The position numbers and the translations under genes are program-made. From NCBI GenBank assembly GCA_002690045.1, contig NZDE01000012.1, forward strand, positions 482,149 to 546,148: 64,000 nucleotides of DNA, written 5' to 3'. Positions 33,313 through 41,940 of this stretch are shown here, piece after piece. Source of the stretch: Alphaproteobacteria bacterium. GTDB taxonomy: Bacteria; Pseudomonadota; Alphaproteobacteria; Micavibrionales; Micavibrionaceae. The notes beneath the pieces were generated by a model. It ran no database searches and was not told the DNA's origin. It worked only from the letters and a program-made list of their open reading frames with translations. Numbering within the stretch: position 1 is the stretch's first letter; every line of letters starts with the position of its first letter.

Positions 33313-34374
33313 CTATGATGGGCCTTTAACACCAAAATCAGCGTATGTTTTACCCTTGAAAATATGGTGGATTATAGCATCACGCGCTTGGATAAAACGG
33401 TCTTCGAAGTTATCGCCAGTGATTTCAATAAATTCTTTATCGCGCGCTAAAAGTTCGCCACTTATGCGATGTTCAAAAGCACGGCGTCGATTTTCGCGGC
33501 TTTCATTTTCCCACTGACGGTGGGCATCTGGCACCCATGGCACATCGGCCTTGGCGAGCAAATATAAATCATAATCCACTTCATCAGCCATTTCTTTGAC
33601 CGCTGGCGGCACTTTACCGTATAGTGTATTTGACCACACGGATGTCGTAATCGGGTCGGTATCACAAATCAATACGCGGTTTGCTTTTGATGTTAGTGAT
33701 GTTTCACTAGCCATTTGCCCATCGGCGAAAAGCTCAATATCTTCATAAACTGTTGAGCGTGGCTGATCTTTTTCCGCCAGAGATTCAAGATAAATGCGTG
33801 CATATTCAGGGACTGCCACCGTATTAAAATAAGCAGCCAACCTGTTCGCCAAAGTTGATTTACCGGTTGCTTCCGCACCGATAATTGCCACTTTCTTGGT
33901 AAAATATGGGCGCACTTCATTGGGGAGATAATCCCAATGCGCAAATGGGTCTTCACGCATCATTGTGCCGCTGATTGGGAAATTTTCACGGCCGCGATCA
34001 ACCGGCACATGTGTTGCGCCAAGTTCTTCGGCTAAACGCCAGCCATATTGTTCAGAATTAAAACAATAATCAATCTTACCCGGCACCGCATTTTTTAGGC
34101 TTTCACGCCACTGCTTCCAGAAGGCTTCTTCGCTCGGCGCTTCGGATGGGTCTTGCCAGTTCATATCACCTAATGGCAATACAGATACATCAGGGAACAT
34201 TTCCTGTAACCACCGTACGCGCAGCGCCTGTGGTACGGTTTCATTTGGGGTACGGTCAACAACGACATAAAGCTTGCTAATGCCTGGATATTTACGCGCA
34301 AAGTCGACCAAATATTGGTGACCTTTATGCGGCGGATAAAACTTACCTAGAATTAAGCCTGTTTTGTTCTTCAT
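33313..34374 (-). CDS. nadR: NadR-like NMN adenylyltransferase / nicotinamide riboside kinase
   Basis: A 353-residue bifunctional protein. The N-terminal nucleotidyltransferase has GKFYPPHKGHQYLVDFA (GxFxPxHxGH motif) and a SGTMMREDPFAHW segment equivalent to the ISSTxxR loop. The C-terminal kinase has the P-loop IGAEATGKSTLANRLA near residue 167 and DTDPITTSVWS later. It lacks the N-terminal HTH of enterobacterial NadR, so it is an enzyme and not a repressor. It could supply NAD from nicotinamide riboside or make a nucleotide-linked precursor for the cluster; its place between the NRPS-like and methyltransferase genes is unusual. Confidence 0.9.
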   Translation of the reverse strand: MKNKTGLILGKFYPPHKGHQYLVDFARKYPGISKLYVVVDRTPNETVPQALRVRWLQEMFPDVSVLPLGDMNWQDPSEAPSEEAFWKQWRESLKNAVPGKIDYCFNSEQYGWRLAEELGATHVPVDRGRENFPISGTMMREDPFAHWDYLPNEVRPYFTKKVAIIGAEATGKSTLANRLAAYFNTVAVPEYARIYLESLAEKDQPRSTVYEDIELFADGQMASETSLTSKANRVLICDTDPITTSVWSNTLYGKVPPAVKEMADEVDYDLYLLAKADVPWVPDAHRQWENESRENRRRAFEHRISGELLARDKEFIEITGDNFEDRFIQARDAIIHHIFKGKTYADFGVKGPS

Positions 34375-34454
34375 GCTTGCTTTCCAAATTACATATTATG
34401 TTACGGCGTAACATTAGACGAGGACACCGATAAAATCAAGGAAATTATGGCAAA

Positions 34455-35237
34455 TTAGGGCTTGCGCGCAACGCAAATGCAGCGCGGCGCTTCCAAGGTA
34501 AGTTCATTACCCGCGTAATCACCATAAAATTCTATATCGGTAAAGCCCGCGTCACGCACCATATTAAAAATTTCACGCGGCATATAAAGGCGCGATTCCC
34601 CGCTGCTGCTTTTTTGGGAACCGTCAGGGAAAGTATACGTCCAGTGTGACCCGCTCATCGAGCGCGCCATATCCAAATAAAATGCACGGCGTACATGAAT
34701 GTCACCTTCATTAGTTTGATGGCTAAATTCTTGTACCGCGCCATCTGTAGCGGTACGTAACTTCAATGCGGTGTTGAAATAATCAATCGCCATATACCCG
34801 CCTGATTTCAAGCTGTCATATAAGCGCTTAATCATTTCAATATTTAGGTCATCATCATCCGAATTACCAAAGCTTGTATACCAGTTAATCGCCGCATCAC
34901 ATGGCTTATCTGCTACATAATTAAACGCATCTGCCGCTGTAAAACGGGCATTTAAGCCTTTTTCGCCGGCAATGTCATTGGCCGTGGCAACATAGCTGTC
35001 AATTAAATCTGTACCGATGGCGTTAATACCTGCTTCCGCAAGCGCGTGGGACACACTGCCCGTGCCGCAGCATTGGTCGAATATGGTATCCCCCGCATCA
35101 ATATGCAAATATTTTTTGATGAAATTCACCGTCAGGCCCAAATCTTGACAATTTTCACGCTTCAGGACAATGTCGCCGAAGGTATCATCATAAAATTCTT
35201 TCCACCAATTTGCCTGTGCTTTTTTGACCATATTCAT
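34455..35237 (-). CDS. Class I SAM-dependent methyltransferase
   Basis: A 260-residue methyltransferase. The SAM motif I is IFDQCCGTGSVSHALAEAG (about residues 52-70), with the following acidic residue in IGTDLIDSYV and motif IV in AAINWYTSFGNSDDDDLN. The C-terminal half contains beta strands of a small-molecule methyltransferase (LTLEAPRCICVARK). The substrate is unknown. It starts nine bases after the stop of the oxygenase gene, so the two are cotranscribed. Confidence 0.9.
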   Translation of the reverse strand: MNMVKKAQANWWKEFYDDTFGDIVLKRENCQDLGLTVNFIKKYLHIDAGDTIFDQCCGTGSVSHALAEAGINAIGTDLIDSYVATANDIAGEKGLNARFTAADAFNYVADKPCDAAINWYTSFGNSDDDDLNIEMIKRLYDSLKSGGYMAIDYFNTALKLRTATDGAVQEFSHQTNEGDIHVRRAFYLDMARSMSGSHWTYTFPDGSQKSSSGESRLYMPREIFNMVRDAGFTDIEFYGDYAGNELTLEAPRCICVARKP

Positions 35238-35246
35238 GCCCTTCCC

Positions 35247-36074
35247 CTATGGCTTCAAACGCAAATAATCAGATTGCGCATTGCCTTTAGATTCATTATC
35301 AACATTAGGCGCGCCCTGCCCGTTTGCCGCATCATCTAAATCAACAAGACGGAAATCAATGCTAAAGCGCGTGCGCCCACTATTGTTATTTTGGGGTTGG
35401 TGCAGATGGGCGGCGGAAAAAACCAATATATCCCCCGCCGTGCAGTTAAAGGCAAAGCGTTTAGGGTCATGCACAGGCGTGGTGAGCGATGGGTAAACGG
35501 CGCTATTCGATGCTTTTGCATTTTGAAACCCCGTGCTATCGCGCCAGATAGTATAATCAAAATCAGCTGAGTTATTGGCCGTGGCTTGGTTGAAATAAGA
35601 TGGAGAGAACGCGAAGCTTTGAGCTTCGCTCACATCAAATAACGGTACCCAAAAGTTAATCTGCGCATCAGGGTTCGCAAACCACGTATCACGATGTGCG
35701 CTATAGCTGCGCGCCGCGGCGGGGTTTGTATGGCCATTATGCGGCGAACAGCGCAGGCGCAACACATCATAACAGGCATGATCATTAAAAAGTGGGGCAA
35801 TCATATTGGTGATGTGGCGCTTTGAAAATTCTGATGCAGCAATCACAGCGCGTGCATCATTAAGGTTTTGCCATAGCTCATCGGCGGATTGTTCCATGTG
35901 AATATGTGGTAAATCTTGCTGAGCCGCACCAAAGGCCGAAGCGACAATTGCCCGCGCATCATGGACAAGTGCGCGGCTTTCTGGCGTAGACTTAATGATA
36001 AAAACCTGCCCATCATAAAGCGCAGCGCGAAACGCGCCAGAGTCTATAATTTCGGTATCTAGGGTCTGGATCAT
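35247..36074 (-). CDS. Fe(II)/2-oxoglutarate-type oxygenase (PhyH-like)
   Basis: A 275-residue protein. AHRDTWFANPDAQINFWVPL contains the HxD metal-binding pair, and VFSAAHLHQPQNNNSGRTRF contains the distal His plus the Arg that would bind 2-oxoglutarate. ITAGDILVF-like (CTAGDILVF) precedes the second His. This order and spacing match phytanoyl-CoA-dioxygenase-like enzymes, which hydroxylate or otherwise oxidise small molecules. The N-terminal 100 residues are helical and not diagnostic. It lies between the asparagine-synthetase-like and methyltransferase genes in the same direction. Confidence 0.78.
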   Translation of the reverse strand: MIQTLDTEIIDSGAFRAALYDGQVFIIKSTPESRALVHDARAIVASAFGAAQQDLPHIHMEQSADELWQNLNDARAVIAASEFSKRHITNMIAPLFNDHACYDVLRLRCSPHNGHTNPAAARSYSAHRDTWFANPDAQINFWVPLFDVSEAQSFAFSPSYFNQATANNSADFDYTIWRDSTGFQNAKASNSAVYPSLTTPVHDPKRFAFNCTAGDILVFSAAHLHQPQNNNSGRTRFSIDFRLVDLDDAANGQGAPNVDNESKGNAQSDYLRLKP

Positions 36075-36141
36075 CCCTGTCCTTATATCTTATTTTTCGT
36101 AAGATTTCACAGTATTGATGTTATCAAACCAAGTCAAGGCA

Positions 36142-38049
36142 TTAGCCGCGGCTTAAGGCAAAGCGCTGCCCAATCAAATGGGAGGTCAGAAGCATCATAA
36201 GGACAGGCTCAGCCGCCGCTTGGTCTTTAGCATCCATTTGCGGCAATTGGTCAAGCCAGTTAAGAACTTTTGGCTGATCCCATAGGCCGCTATGTTTAAA
36301 GGCGGCGCTGCGCAGATGATCTTGAATATAGCTATTCAAATGGTCATTGGTAAAACGGCTAACCGGCGGCGCGATGAAAGGGTGTTTTTGGCGTTTATAA
36401 ATAGTGTCGGTAATTAACGGTTTTAACGCCTCGCGCAGAATATATTTCTCAGTCATATCCTTGATTTTCATACCCATCGGCAGACGGCGGATATATTCAA
36501 ATAAATGATGGTCGAGGAAAGGTAAGCGCCCTTCGATTGAATAGGCCATTTCGCAGCCATCCCCAAGTGTACGCAGAATATAATTCGCCAAGGTCAGCTT
36601 CGTCCAAAGATATGAAGATTGATTAACAACATGACGGCCTGATAGTTGCTCCTGAATATCAAAGCTATTCACCATATCATTGAAGAAGTCAGTTTCGCCT
36701 ATATAATCATCAGAAAGTAGAGATGTCGCGCGGTATCCAAGTGAAGCTTTAGCTGCCAAAAAGCTAGGTTTATAGCCTAAGGCCTTTTCTACCGCATCAA
36801 GTGAAAGCGTTTCACCGTGGGCAAGAAATACGCCAGCTAATTTGTCATTACTTTGGTAGAGCTCTTTGATTTTATTGTTCTGGTCATGGTCTTGCCCATA
36901 TAAAACAAGGTCTTCTCGTAAATGTGGGTAACCAGCAAGCGCTTCGTCTGCCCCTTCGCCACTTAAGGCGACTTTGAAGCCTGCATCACGTATAGCTTTG
37001 TTAAGCATGTACTTGCCAGCCAAATGACCATTAATTGATAACCCTTCACTGTAATAAACAGCATCAGAGATTGTATTAACTAAATCATCTTGGCTTACAT
37101 TCACGACATGCAATTTCGTGTGCAGATGCTCTGCCATTTCTTGTGCGATAGGTCGTTCATCATAACCTTCATGACCGAAACTAACCGTAAAACAATCAAT
37201 TGGTTGTCCGTGACTTTTCATGGCCGTGGCGGCGATAGCACTTGAATCTAAACCGCCACTCAGGTGCAAGCAGAAGGGCACATCGCTGCGTAACCTTAAG
37301 CGGATAGATTCTTCAAAAAGCGTTTTGAACTCTTCAATATATTCACCTTCACTTTTTGCGCTTTGTATAGGTTCTTTGGCAAAATCTAGATCCCAGTATT
37401 TTTTGATGTTCAGGTCTTGTCCGTCATATATCATCATATGACCAGGCTTTAACTGAGAAATACCTTTAAATAAACTTCGATCAGTTGGCACATATTGAAG
37501 ATTGCATGCGTGCAAAAAAGCATATTCGTCCCATGCTGCTGATACGCCCATTTTAATTATAGCTTTGGCTTCAGATGCGATATGCAGGCCATCATCATTT
37601 AGTGCGAAACATAAAGGTTTAATGCCAAAACGATCCCGAACGGCAATAAGGCGATTTTGCGTTTCATCATAAAGCGTAAAAGCAAATTCACCACGTAGAT
37701 GTGTAACAAAATCATGCCCATATTCAACGTAGAGATGTAAAGCAATTTCGCTATCTGATGCGGTTTTGAACTGGTGACCTTTGGCTTCTAATTCATCGCG
37801 AATGCGTTCATGGTCATAAAACTCACCATTGGCTATAAGGTGAATATTGTTCGAGTTATTGCTGATAGGCTGTGCGCCAGTGCTAAGGTCAATAATGCTC
37901 AAGCGGCGGTGACCAAGTGCTATATGTTGATCATGACTATACCATGTACCGCGCCCGTCGGGGCCACGATGATACAGTGTATCAACGGCATTTTCGAAGC
38001 GTTCTTGATTAATTGGTCGTTTTGACCAAAGGCTAGCTATCCCACACAT
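36142..38049 (-). CDS. asnB: Asparagine synthetase-like amidotransferase
   Basis: The start was set at 38049 so that the protein begins MCGIAS, exposing the catalytic Cys2 of the glutaminase domain; 635 residues. The N-terminal domain has HRGPDGRGTWYS, GHRRLSIIDLSTGAQPI and NGEFYDH. The C-terminal synthetase has the PP-loop SGGLDSSAIAATAM and SGEGADEALAGYPH. It forms amides from glutamine and an adenylated carboxylate. Its place in the cluster suggests tailoring of a secondary product instead of housekeeping asparagine synthesis, but that is inference. Its start lies inside the 3' end of the dehydrogenase reading frame. Confidence 0.9.
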   Translation of the reverse strand: MCGIASLWSKRPINQERFENAVDTLYHRGPDGRGTWYSHDQHIALGHRRLSIIDLSTGAQPISNNSNNIHLIANGEFYDHERIRDELEAKGHQFKTASDSEIALHLYVEYGHDFVTHLRGEFAFTLYDETQNRLIAVRDRFGIKPLCFALNDDGLHIASEAKAIIKMGVSAAWDEYAFLHACNLQYVPTDRSLFKGISQLKPGHMMIYDGQDLNIKKYWDLDFAKEPIQSAKSEGEYIEEFKTLFEESIRLRLRSDVPFCLHLSGGLDSSAIAATAMKSHGQPIDCFTVSFGHEGYDERPIAQEMAEHLHTKLHVVNVSQDDLVNTISDAVYYSEGLSINGHLAGKYMLNKAIRDAGFKVALSGEGADEALAGYPHLREDLVLYGQDHDQNNKIKELYQSNDKLAGVFLAHGETLSLDAVEKALGYKPSFLAAKASLGYRATSLLSDDYIGETDFFNDMVNSFDIQEQLSGRHVVNQSSYLWTKLTLANYILRTLGDGCEMAYSIEGRLPFLDHHLFEYIRRLPMGMKIKDMTEKYILREALKPLITDTIYKRQKHPFIAPPVSRFTNDHLNSYIQDHLRSAAFKHSGLWDQPKVLNWLDQLPQMDAKDQAAAEPVLMMLLTSHLIGQRFALSRG

Positions 38050-38986
38050 TCTGGTTCGCCGCTGATAAGAAAAGTTTTTGCTCTTCGCCTTTTTTAGAAA
38101 TGGCGAAGACATCCTCATAGTCTTCTAAGGCATACACATCGCCCAAAAGGTCATCAATTTGAAGTTTACCGCTAGCTATCAGATCAATGCCTTCTTAGAA
38201 ATCACCGTAATTCACCGCCTGCATAGTAATATCTTTCATAACCAAAGTGTTTATGTTGACCTCAACAGGTTGGTGCTGGCGGCTTTTTAATATAATTGTG
38301 CCGTTTGGTTTAATCGCTTTGACTAGGCGATTAACAGTCTCTGTGGTTGCAAAAGTTTCAATGATAAAGTCATAGTGATTATTGGCTAAAGGGCGAGAGC
38401 CATATTCACTATCGTCATAAACTTCAATATTTGTATATCCTTTTGCCTTTAAAACGCGCTCCGTTAAGCGTGCTATCCTATTTTCACCATAAATTAAACC
38501 GGCCTGATCTGGTCTTATATTGGCGTTTAATGGAGCAAGTGCCGCCGCAACAGGTTCAAGATAAGCACCTTGCTTGAAGCTCATATTATCAGGAATTTTA
38601 TATACAAATGACGATGGCACCGCAATGTATTCAGAGAAAGAGCCATCATGATCAATGCCAAGCATTGTGTTAATGGAGCCTTCAACCACGGGCTTTATAG
38701 TGTCACCTAATGGAAAAACAGGCATTACGGCGACGCGATCACCGCATTTAAATTTACTTACATTCGGCCCAATTTCTTCGATTATACCTGAAAATTCGTG
38801 ACCGAGTATTAGGTGCTGTTTTTCAATTTGAATAAGTCCTTCGGCCACATATACGTCTGTACGGCACAAACCTGACACCATAACGCGTATTAATACGTCA
38901 TTATCGACGCTCAGTTCTGGTACAGGAACTGATTGTACACCTAGGCTATTTTTATTACGAATAAGTGCTCTCATAACATTCTTCAT
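38033..38986 (-). pseudogene. Zinc-type MDR dehydrogenase with an in-frame stop
   Basis: Reading leftward from 38986, the protein has VSGLCRTDVYVAEG, GHEFSGIIEEIGPNVSKFKC and GDRVAVMP, as in zinc-dependent alcohol-dehydrogenase-like proteins. A TAA at 38195-38197 stops it after 263 residues (NYGDF). The same frame then continues for 53 codons (EGIDLIASGKLQIDDLLGDV, YALEDYEDVF) to a TAG at 38033, which is the expected MDR C-terminus. Thus one nonsense codon interrupts an otherwise full gene. The GxGxxG of the nucleotide site is also weak (LIYGENRIARL). It may be inactive, or read through. An alternative start is ATG at 38974. Confidence 0.82.
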
Positions 38987-39009
38987 ATCACATATGAAAA
39001 ATATTTTCT

Positions 39010-39085
39010 ATATCAAAAAGTAAGCCCGTCATTCTGGTTCAAAAACCAAGTTAAAAAACGGTAATAATTCTGCGCGGCGCTGTCA
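39010..39085. repeat. Partial duplicate of the DUF2431-alkB junction
   Basis: This stretch repeats 39681-39757 with few mismatches and one indel (for example GTCATTCTGGTTCAAAAAC and TTCTGCGCGGCGCTGTCA in both). It holds the last codons of a second DUF2431 copy and the first codons of a second alkB copy, both on the minus strand. It is joined at 39086 to insertion-sequence-derived DNA. Confidence 0.85.
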
Positions 39086-39108
39086 GGCAAGTGATAACTA
39101 TTCTCTAT
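39086..39108. repeat. IS6-associated fragment fused to the alkB 3' end
   Basis: CAAGTGATAACTATTCTC (39088-39105) is identical to 52061-52078, beside the IS6 element. The alkB stop codon (39098-39100) lies inside it, so the gene's last codons come from the repeat. Confidence 0.7.
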
Positions 39109-39703
39109 CAAAGATCATGTTGCGGAATGTTAACGATATACGACGCTCGCGTTCTATTTTAAGGCCATCAACTTTATCGGATTTACGTGCAGGAATAGCA
39201 TGGGTCCAGTTGTAACGCGCTGCGCCAGATAATACAACAAGGCTGCATGGCGGTAAATAGAGTGCTTCTTTGCAATTTTTAGCCTGTGTGTTCTGGAATT
39301 GCATCATCGCACCAGCATTAAGAGTAAGTGAAGCAATAGTCTCGCCAAAACACGGCACACAATCTATATGCGCGGATATGCCCTGACCAGATTGATATTC
39401 ATTCACAATAAGCTGATCCGGCATATTGCTAAAAATGCCTTGCGCGCACAACTGCTGCGCAATAGGCAATACCCATTTTGGGAGCGCGCCAATATACGAA
39501 TCTTTCGTCACAGTCCGCGCTTTATAATCATATCGATAACCGTAATGTTGTACACGCCGTTTTAGGTCATAAAGCCAAGGGCTTTGATCAATCTCATCGA
39601 TCAGTGCCCGCTCTGTATCCTTATTGATAAAGTCAGGCACAAAAGATAATCCCTCTATATCAGGGCAAGATGGTGTTTCAATATCAAAAAGTAAGCCAGT
39701 CAT
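39098..39703 (-). CDS. alkB: AlkB-like 2OG-Fe(II) dioxygenase
   Basis: A 201-residue AlkB-family protein. NEYQSGQGISAHIDCVPCFG holds the HxD pair (His and Asp in HID), THAIPARKSDKVDG holds the distal His, and RERRISLTFRNM holds the two Arg of the 2-oxoglutarate site. It removes methyl adducts from nucleic-acid bases or hydroxylates them; the IDCVPCFGETIASLTLN pattern is closer to the ALKBH8/AlkB-like group than to E. coli AlkB. Its ATG overlaps the stop of the DUF2431 methyltransferase by four bases, so the two are coupled. The extreme C-terminus is encoded by repeat DNA. Confidence 0.88.
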   Translation of the reverse strand: MTGLLFDIETPSCPDIEGLSFVPDFINKDTERALIDEIDQSPWLYDLKRRVQHYGYRYDYKARTVTKDSYIGALPKWVLPIAQQLCAQGIFSNMPDQLIVNEYQSGQGISAHIDCVPCFGETIASLTLNAGAMMQFQNTQAKNCKEALYLPPCSLVVLSGAARYNWTHAIPARKSDKVDGLKIERERRISLTFRNMIFDRE

Positions 39704-40326
39704 TCTGGTTCAAAAACCCATGTTACAAAACGGTTATAATTCTGCGCGGCGCTGTCATCATTATTTGTATTGGTGTGAGCGTATCCTCTAAATTTTGATG
39801 CGTCAAATGGATAACTATGAGGCGTTTTATATCCAGAAAAGGTTGCTGCCTCATCTGGCTTAAATATCCCCCTATAATGTGGATTATCAACAAGTGTCAA
39901 TAATACTTTGCCATGCATTTCAAGACATATTTTAGCAGCACGTAAAAACTTTCTAGCCATTACATGATTTGATGTATGTCCATATTTACTTTTTCGGCTT
40001 CCGACATTCGGAAACTGAAAAATAATCGTATCAAATTTTTGCTGCGGAAAATCCGAATCCAACTTTGTCGCATCAATGTCATATAGAATATCCCCGCCAC
40101 AGCGTTTTATCCATTGAGCATTTTCAATAGCTTCTTCCGATAATTTACTCGCAGGTTCAAAAACAGTAGCCATTACGCGTGTTAATCCAGCAGATGGCAT
40201 GTTTATTAGGCTGCGCGCAAAACTTAAATTGCCTTCACCAACAAGTAGTGTATTACCAAGCTTATTCCATGGTTCAGAACGAAGCTGCTCAAACGCTCTA
40301 ACAGTGCTAAATATTGTATCGAACAT
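39700..40326 (-). CDS. BMT5-like Rossmann methyltransferase (DUF2431)
   Basis: The start was set at 40326 (MFDTIFSTVRAF), behind AAAGGAAT; 208 residues. The DUF2431 signature is clear: LLVGEGNLSFARSLIN near the start, VMATVFEPASKLSEEAIENA, ILYDIDATKLD, FDTIIFQFPNVGSRKSKYG and a C-terminal W.FEPE. In eukaryotes BMT5 methylates a uridine N3 in large-subunit rRNA; bacterial relatives are uncharacterised. Overlap with alkB suggests a methylation and demethylation pair acting on nucleic acid. Confidence 0.85.
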   Translation of the reverse strand: MFDTIFSTVRAFEQLRSEPWNKLGNTLLVGEGNLSFARSLINMPSAGLTRVMATVFEPASKLSEEAIENAQWIKRCGGDILYDIDATKLDSDFPQQKFDTIIFQFPNVGSRKSKYGHTSNHVMARKFLRAAKICLEMHGKVLLTLVDNPHYRGIFKPDEAATFSGYKTPHSYPFDASKFRGYAHTNTNNDDSAAQNYNRFVTWVFEPE

Positions 40327-40424
40327 ATTTATTCCTTTCATATAAGTACAAAAAAACACCGCAGACGCACCTGTGGTGTTTATGGGCATATATTCCTATA
40401 AAATATGTGTTAAGTCAAGAATCT

Positions 40425-40610
40425 TAATCTCGAAGGATCAAGGCATCCTGCTTTCCACAATAATGTACAGAAAGTATATTCTTCACAGTCCATCGGAATA
40501 GATATAACAATGCATGCGCGGCACAGTGCGGGGATTGTCGGTGTAATTTCGTATATTTTAAGAAGCCTTGGACTAAATGGCAGTGCTGTCAGACAAATGC
40601 TAACTTTTCT
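40425..40610. repeat. IS6-associated repeat fragment
   Basis: GTGTAATTTCGTATATTTT (40541-40559) followed by CTTGGACTAAATGGCAGTGC (40567-40586) and TGTCAGACAAATGCTAAC recurs at 42.5 kb, and in part at 4.5, 26.9, 51.2 and 52.05 kb. It fills the gap between the DUF2431 and GST genes, and the GST stop codon (40600-40602) lies within it. 40327-40540 shows no gene. Confidence 0.65.
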
Positions 40611-41322
40611 TCACATCGCTCTTGAAACGTTCTGCGTTTTCGCCTTCCAGGGCTTCTACGTCACCTTTGCCAAAAAACGCCCAGAAAGGCTTTGGTATTT
40701 CTAAGGCCTTTTGTGTGGCTGGACGGTTATCAATTCTATCAAACCACGCTTGTAAGTGAGGTAAACCGTCTACTGAAACATTGGCCCAATAATATGCTCG
40801 CGCCCAAGGATATGTTGCAATATCAGCGATTGTGAACTCATCGTTTACTAAATATTCTCGGCCTTCTAGATGTGTATTAAGAACCTCCATTAATCGACGG
40901 CTTTCATCAACATAGCGCTTAATAGCAAATGGATGTTCTTCGCCTTGTTTTGCCGCTATACGCTGAAAGTACATCGCTTGTCCCATCATTGGACCGACAC
41001 CGCCCATTTGAAACATTAGCCATTGCAACGTCCGCGACTTTTCTTTTTCATCGCTTGGAAGAAATTTGCCATACTTTTCAGCTAAGTACCAAAGTATTGC
41101 TCCTGATTCAAACACTACGAAGTCATCATTTGATCGATCCACAATAGTCGGAATACGACCGTTGGGGTTTAGTTTCACATACTCAGGTGCTTTTTGTTCT
41201 TTTTTAGAGAAGTCTATGTAAGTTAGATCGTACTCAATTCCCGCTTCCTCTAGGAAGATAACAGGCTTCCAGCCGTTCATTGTAGAAGCAGTATATAAGT
41301 GTATGTCATTGGTATTGGTCAT
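40600..41322 (-). CDS. Glutathione S-transferase
   Basis: A 240-residue GST. The N-terminal thioredoxin-like domain starts HLYTASTMNGWKPVIFLEEA and has NPNGRIPTIVD (cis-Pro) and VFESGAILWYLAEKYG; an all-helical C-terminal domain follows (LQWLMFQMGGVGPMMGQAMY, FTIADIATYPW). The TASTMNG.K segment, with Ser/Thr in place of the classical Tyr, points to the nu or YfcG/YghU-like class, which often act on disulfides or hydroperoxides. It precedes mdaB on the same strand. Its last codons and stop lie in repeat DNA, so the native C-terminus may be altered. Confidence 0.92.
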   Translation of the reverse strand: MTNTNDIHLYTASTMNGWKPVIFLEEAGIEYDLTYIDFSKKEQKAPEYVKLNPNGRIPTIVDRSNDDFVVFESGAILWYLAEKYGKFLPSDEKEKSRTLQWLMFQMGGVGPMMGQAMYFQRIAAKQGEEHPFAIKRYVDESRRLMEVLNTHLEGREYLVNDEFTIADIATYPWARAYYWANVSVDGLPHLQAWFDRIDNRPATQKALEIPKPFWAFFGKGDVEALEGENAERFKSDVKKS

Positions 41323-41355
41323 TTAATTATCTCCTTGATCTGAAAGGGGTAGAGA

Positions 41356-41940
41356 TTAAAAATTTGCGTCTAAATGTTTTTTATATCTTTCGAAGTCTTT
41401 CTCAGCCTCTGCGTTCTTCATTACGTCATAGCAAACAAAAGTAGGGAGGGGCTTCATATCAAAAAACTTGAAGTTGGCGTGCATAGGCAACCAAAGATCA
41501 TCAACGGATTTCCCTTCAAATAAATATTCTTTAGGATCATCAAATGCTTCTTTAGGGGCGTTCATAGTAATAGAAAGCATATATTTCTTGCCGGACATGG
41601 TGCCACCAGTGCCATAGCCCTCTTTAGGGGCGTCATGATGGCGGCCATCACCATTACATAGTGCGCCGCGCATACCGGCTGTATATACATCATCCATATA
41701 CTTCTTGAAGGACCATGTAACCATCATCCAGTTCATAGGTGTTTGGATGATAACAGTATCTGCCCATTTGTGATTTTCTAACTCAGTTTCCACATCGTAG
41801 TCTTCTTCTGTGTTCACAATTCGGACATCATGGCCTTTTTCTTTTAAGCTGTCCTCTGCAAGCTCAGCCAAAGTTTTGTTTAATTTACCTTCGGCGAATG
41901 GGTAGTAGTGATGTGCGTTTATAATTAAAACGTTAGACAT
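41356..41940 (-). CDS. mdaB: MdaB-type NADPH:quinone reductase
   Basis: A 194-residue flavodoxin-like FAD enzyme. The start NVLIINAHHYYPFAEGKLNK and later DTVIIQTPMNWMMVTWSFKK, YMDDVYTAGMRG and GYGTGG are characteristic of MdaB (modulator of drug activity B). It reduces quinones by two electrons and protects from redox cycling. It is divergent from the HxlR gene at 42085, which probably represses it, and the GST gene follows 33 bases downstream. Confidence 0.94.
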   Translation of the reverse strand: MSNVLIINAHHYYPFAEGKLNKTLAELAEDSLKEKGHDVRIVNTEEDYDVETELENHKWADTVIIQTPMNWMMVTWSFKKYMDDVYTAGMRGALCNGDGRHHDAPKEGYGTGGTMSGKKYMLSITMNAPKEAFDDPKEYLFEGKSVDDLWLPMHANFKFFDMKPLPTFVCYDVMKNAEAEKDFERYKKHLDANF

